A stretch of 8,113 nt of DNA, from assembly GCA_963169135.1 (NCBI GenBank), contig CAUJEQ010000039.1, forward strand, positions 1 through 8,113, written 5' to 3'. Source of the stretch: Chloroflexota bacterium (GTDB taxonomy: Bacteria; Chloroflexota; Dehalococcoidia; Tepidiformales; Tepidiformaceae). This document shows, in pieces, positions 5,570-8,113 of the stretch; position 1 is the first letter of the stretch, and each line of letters begins with the position of its first letter. The notes under the pieces are model-generated. The model saw only the letters and a list, made by a program, of their open reading frames with translations. It was not told the origin of the DNA and did no database searches. The translations under genes and the position numbers were made by a program.

Positions 5570-5599
5570 TTGCATTAGCAGGTTAATCAACCGTTAATA
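5570..5599 (+). promoter_or_regulatory. Possible sigma-70 type promoter with internal dyad
   Basis: TTGCAT (5570-5575) and TTAATA (5594-5599) are separated by 18 nt in a locally AT-rich stretch about 60 nt before the ATG at 5662. A 12-nt near-palindrome, GGTTAATCAACC (5581-5592), lies in the spacer and could bind a regulator. The match to consensus is only moderate. Confidence 0.35.
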
Positions 5600-5661
5600 C
5601 CGTCTACTCCCGGCCAGGGGGGCTGCGGACTCTTCGGGAGGGGTGACGGAAAGGGAGACCA

Positions 5662-7221
5662 ATGCAATCAGTCCAGGTAACCGACCAATTCACAGTAACG
5701 TGGCCCGACCCGGCCATGAGCCAGGCGCCGTGGGTGGGAGACCGCATGCACTTCCCGGGGCCCACGGTCCAACTCGCCCAACACATGGTGGGCGCATTCC
5801 AGGAGCAGATCCTGAGTGCGCCGACCCTGTTCGCCAACGGTTACGAGTTCAGCCTTCCGCCAACGATCCCGGACCCGCCCCCGGATGTCGTGGCCGGGGG
5901 GCTGGCCGTATGGCACAACGACTACGCGCCGCGCATCCGCGCCTTCTGTGAGCGTGTCCGCGAGGCTGACTTCGACGGCATGACCGCGCCGGAGGCCGCC
6001 GCCGCCATGGACCGGCTGGCAGGCGAGGCCATCGAGGCGCTCCGCCTGACGATGGTCGTGGTCAAGAAGTTCATGGAGCCGACGTTTGTCCTGCTCCAGT
6101 TCCTTGAATCCGAGCTCGGCGCCGACGGCCCCATTCTAAGCGGCACCCTCCTCCAGGGATCGAAGAACGCGACCGCGGCATCTGGCGCCGGTCTCGATAC
6201 GCTGGCCGCGCAGGCGGCATCCTCTGCGGCCCTGGCCGAAGCCCTGAAGTCTGGCAACTTCGGCAACCTCGCCGAACTGCCCGGCGGGCGAGAGTTCCTG
6301 GCGGAACTCGACCGCTTCCTCAATGACTTCGGCTGGCGGGCCGAGACGTGGGGTGCGATGCATGTACCCACCTGGGCCGAAAACCCGGCCGGCGTGCTCG
6401 ACCTCGTCGCGAGGTACCTCGCCGGCCCCGCGGACGGCCCTGGAGCGCTCGGCCGCCGGTCCACGGAGCAGCAAGCAGCCGCGCTTGCGGAGGTCGAATC
6501 CCGCCTCAGTGGCGACAAGCTGGCGACTTTCCGCAAACTGGTCGCCGTCACACAGGAGCACGTGGCCGTCAGCGAGGACCGTGCCCGCTGGCAGCTCAGC
6601 ATCATCGGCGTGATGCGCCTGCCGGTGCTGGCGCTCGGCCGCAAGCTTGCAGCGACGGGCGCGCTCGACCGGCCGGAGGACATCTTCCATCTGAACTGGG
6701 ACGAGGCCATGCGTGCCGCCAATGAACCCGGCGACTGGGTCCGCCCAACGGCTCGCGCTGGCCGGGCCGAGTTCGAGCGGTGGGAACGGCTCGCCCCGCC
6801 TCCGTTCCTGGGCGCCATGCCGGATATCTCCCAGCTTCCCCCCGAGATGCTGCCGATGGTCCGCCACTTCTTCGGGCTCGGCATGCCGTCGGTGAGCAAC
6901 GGCGTAGTCCAGGGCGCCGGCGCCAGCCGGGGCACCGTCACTGGCCGCGCTCGCGTCATCCGCCACCTCGATGAATCGGACAGGCTCGAACCCGGCGACA
7001 TCATGGTGTGCGTTACCACCGCCCCGCCGTGGACAGCCCTGTTCGCCATCGCCGGCGCCATCGTTACCGATACCGGCGGGGTGATGTCGCACTCGGGCAT
7101 CTGCGCGCGCGAGTTCGCCATCCCCTGTGTCGTGGGCACCCAGGTGGGCACGAGCGTGATCCCGGATGGCGCAATGGTCGCAGTCGACGGTGAAGCCGGG
7201 ACGGTGACGATCCTGCCGTAG
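5662..7221 (+). CDS. PEP-utilising-enzyme phosphohistidine (mobile) domain protein without ATP-grasp domain
   Basis: The 519-aa protein resembles the middle and C-terminal parts of rifampin phosphotransferase and PEP synthase-like enzymes. A largely helical central region (about 90-400) includes FLNDFGWRAETWG and VPTWAENP, positioned like the substrate-domain motifs of rifampin phosphotransferase, and then EDIFHLNWDEA. The C-terminal swivelling domain (about 420-519) carries GGVMSHSGICARE at 472-484, with H477 as the phospho-accepting histidine, then IPCVVGT. No ATP-grasp domain precedes it and no PEP-binding TIM barrel follows, so it cannot make or use the phosphohistidine alone. It is either one subunit of a split phosphotransferase whose ATP-binding partner is encoded elsewhere, as in phenylphosphate synthase, or a protein with a changed function. 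The start is ATG 5662 with AAGGGAG at 5651-5657. It converges on the transporter gene with a 6-nt gap. Confidence 0.85.
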   Translation: MQSVQVTDQFTVTWPDPAMSQAPWVGDRMHFPGPTVQLAQHMVGAFQEQILSAPTLFANGYEFSLPPTIPDPPPDVVAGGLAVWHNDYAPRIRAFCERVREADFDGMTAPEAAAAMDRLAGEAIEALRLTMVVVKKFMEPTFVLLQFLESELGADGPILSGTLLQGSKNATAASGAGLDTLAAQAASSAALAEALKSGNFGNLAELPGGREFLAELDRFLNDFGWRAETWGAMHVPTWAENPAGVLDLVARYLAGPADGPGALGRRSTEQQAAALAEVESRLSGDKLATFRKLVAVTQEHVAVSEDRARWQLSIIGVMRLPVLALGRKLAATGALDRPEDIFHLNWDEAMRAANEPGDWVRPTARAGRAEFERWERLAPPPFLGAMPDISQLPPEMLPMVRHFFGLGMPSVSNGVVQGAGASRGTVTGRARVIRHLDESDRLEPGDIMVCVTTAPPWTALFAIAGAIVTDTGGVMSHSGICAREFAIPCVVGTQVGTSVIPDGAMVAVDGEAGTVTILP

Positions 7222-7227
7222 CGACGC

Positions 7228-8113
7228 TCAGACGGGGCTTTGGGCCAGCTGTTCGCCCGCACGCGAGCGGCTGCCCGGCCCCCAGAGCGCCAGCGCGCCG
7301 TTGGCCAGCGCGGCGCACGCGAGGATCGCCAGGAGCGCCTCGAACTCGCCCGCGCCCGGTTCGCGGCCGAGCACGGCGGCCAGCAGCGACGCGCCTGCCA
7401 CCGAACCGACGTAGCGCATGAACGAGAGTGTTCCCGCTGCCGAACCCGCCAGCGCGACCGGCCAGGCAGCGAGCCCGGACGACTGCTGGGCGGCCCCGGC
7501 CAGCCCCATCGCGATGCCCACGAGGGCGAGCGGCAGGGCCAGGCTGTAGGTCCCATCCGCGGCCACCGCCCCCAGCACGCCCGCGGTCGCGAGGATGAGT
7601 ACTCCCGATCCGGACACCAGCCCGGCGCGAATGCCGAAGCGCGTGGCGACCCGCCCGCCCACCGGCGCCGCCATCACGGAGGTGGCGCTCATCGCGAACA
7701 ACAGTGCCCCGATGGCGCCCGCGCCGACTCCGCGCTCATCGCGCAGGTAAACGGGCATGGCGACCAGGATCGTGTACATCACCAGGTTCGAAACCGCGGT
7801 CATCGCCCCGGAACGCGCGAAGGCTGGCGCCCGGAAGAGGTTCAGGTCGACCACCGCCTGGCCCGAGGACCGGAACAGCCACGCATAAGCCGCAACGCCC
7901 GCGACCAGCAGGCCCACCGAGACGGCGGGGAATACGGCGTTCCCCGAGCGGAGCGCCGACCCGAGGAGCGCAAGCCCGGTGAACGCGGTGATGAGCGCCG
8001 CCAGCGAGGCGGGGTCGACGCGGAAGGTCCGGATGCCCCGCCCCCCGTCGGCCGGGAGCGGGAGCAGCAACAGCCACACGACCACCACCGCAGGGAGGTT
8101 CAACAGGAAGAGC
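7228..8113 (-). CDS. MFS transporter, DHA2/EmrB-type, C-terminal part (5' end outside window)
   Basis: The reading frame is open to the right edge of the window, so this is a partial gene with about 295 visible residues. Roughly nine hydrophobic segments follow each other, beginning with LFLLNLPAVVVVWLLLLPL, which matches the FLINLP-type segment near the middle of 14-helix drug:proton antiporters. A motif-A-like loop, GGRVATRFGIR, follows the fifth visible segment. The protein sits in the cytoplasmic membrane and probably exports a small hydrophobic molecule; the substrate is not predictable. A TTG at 8103 is not a credible start because it falls inside a membrane segment typical of the family interior. 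It ends at TGA 7228-7230 and converges on the phosphohistidine-domain gene, so the two are not co-transcribed. Confidence 0.9.
   Translation of the reverse strand, partial: LFLLNLPAVVVVWLLLLPLPADGGRGIRTFRVDPASLAALITAFTGLALLGSALRSGNAVFPAVSVGLLVAGVAAYAWLFRSSGQAVVDLNLFRAPAFARSGAMTAVSNLVMYTILVAMPVYLRDERGVGAGAIGALLFAMSATSVMAAPVGGRVATRFGIRAGLVSGSGVLILATAGVLGAVAADGTYSLALPLALVGIAMGLAGAAQQSSGLAAWPVALAGSAAGTLSFMRYVGSVAGASLLAAVLGREPGAGEFEALLAILACAALANGALALWGPGSRSRAGEQLAQSPV

Noticed and set aside
5922..7556. A 544-codon minus-strand open frame opposite the phosphohistidine-domain gene.
   Set aside because: Its composition is serine/arginine/alanine-rich without domain motifs, and it crosses the real stop codons of two convergent genes. 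The plus-strand protein is clearly genuine.

Overview
This is a GC-rich bacterial window (roughly two-thirds G+C by eye) with tightly packed genes, GTG starts and short intergenic gaps. It contains no rRNA, tRNA or phylogenetic marker. The gene mix fits Chloroflexota or a high-GC actinobacterium: an ECF41 sigma module, an ECF sigma with a LolA-like membrane partner, a YfcE phosphoesterase, a stand-alone phosphohistidine-domain protein and heptanucleotide repeats. I cannot fix the phylum from sequence alone.

Layout. (1) Positions 20-604, plus strand: a 194-aa protein with the N-terminal LQR-AGN-VQR signature typical of proteins associated with extracellular contractile injection systems (eCIS). 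The rest is unrecognised. (2) Positions 619-2872, minus strand: a two-gene operon of a flavin-dependent oxidoreductase followed by an ECF41-type (SigJ-like) sigma factor with a fused SnoaL-like C-terminal domain. In front of it lies an exact match to the ECF41 promoter, TGTCACA-N16-CGTC. The operon therefore looks like a complete autoregulated ECF41 module. (3) Positions 3119-4652, plus strand: a second ECF sigma overlapping by 14 nt a single-pass membrane protein with an extracytoplasmic LolA/RseB-like domain, the likely anti-sigma factor. A short leader ORF overlaps the sigma start. (4) Positions 4653-4894: intergenic DNA holding a decayed duplicate of the 3' end of the next gene and four tandem heptads. 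(5) Positions 4895-5476, minus strand: a YfcE-type metallophosphoesterase with a hairpin at its stop codon. (6) Positions 5477-5661: a divergent control region with two dyad symmetries and a possible promoter. (7) Positions 5662-7221, plus strand: a 519-aa protein matching the middle and phosphohistidine domains of rifampin phosphotransferase/PEP synthase-like enzymes, but with no ATP-grasp domain. (8) Positions 7228-8113, minus strand: the C-terminal nine or so membrane segments of a DHA2-type MFS transporter, cut by the window edge.

How the parts work together. The window carries two independent ECF signalling units pointing away from each other across positions 2873-3118. One appears controlled in cis by its fused C-terminal domain, the other in trans by a membrane partner. 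The remaining genes look like separate accessory functions. The best-supported unusual signals are the intact ECF41 promoter, the orphan phosphohistidine protein, the duplicated phosphoesterase tail and the eCIS-type signature.
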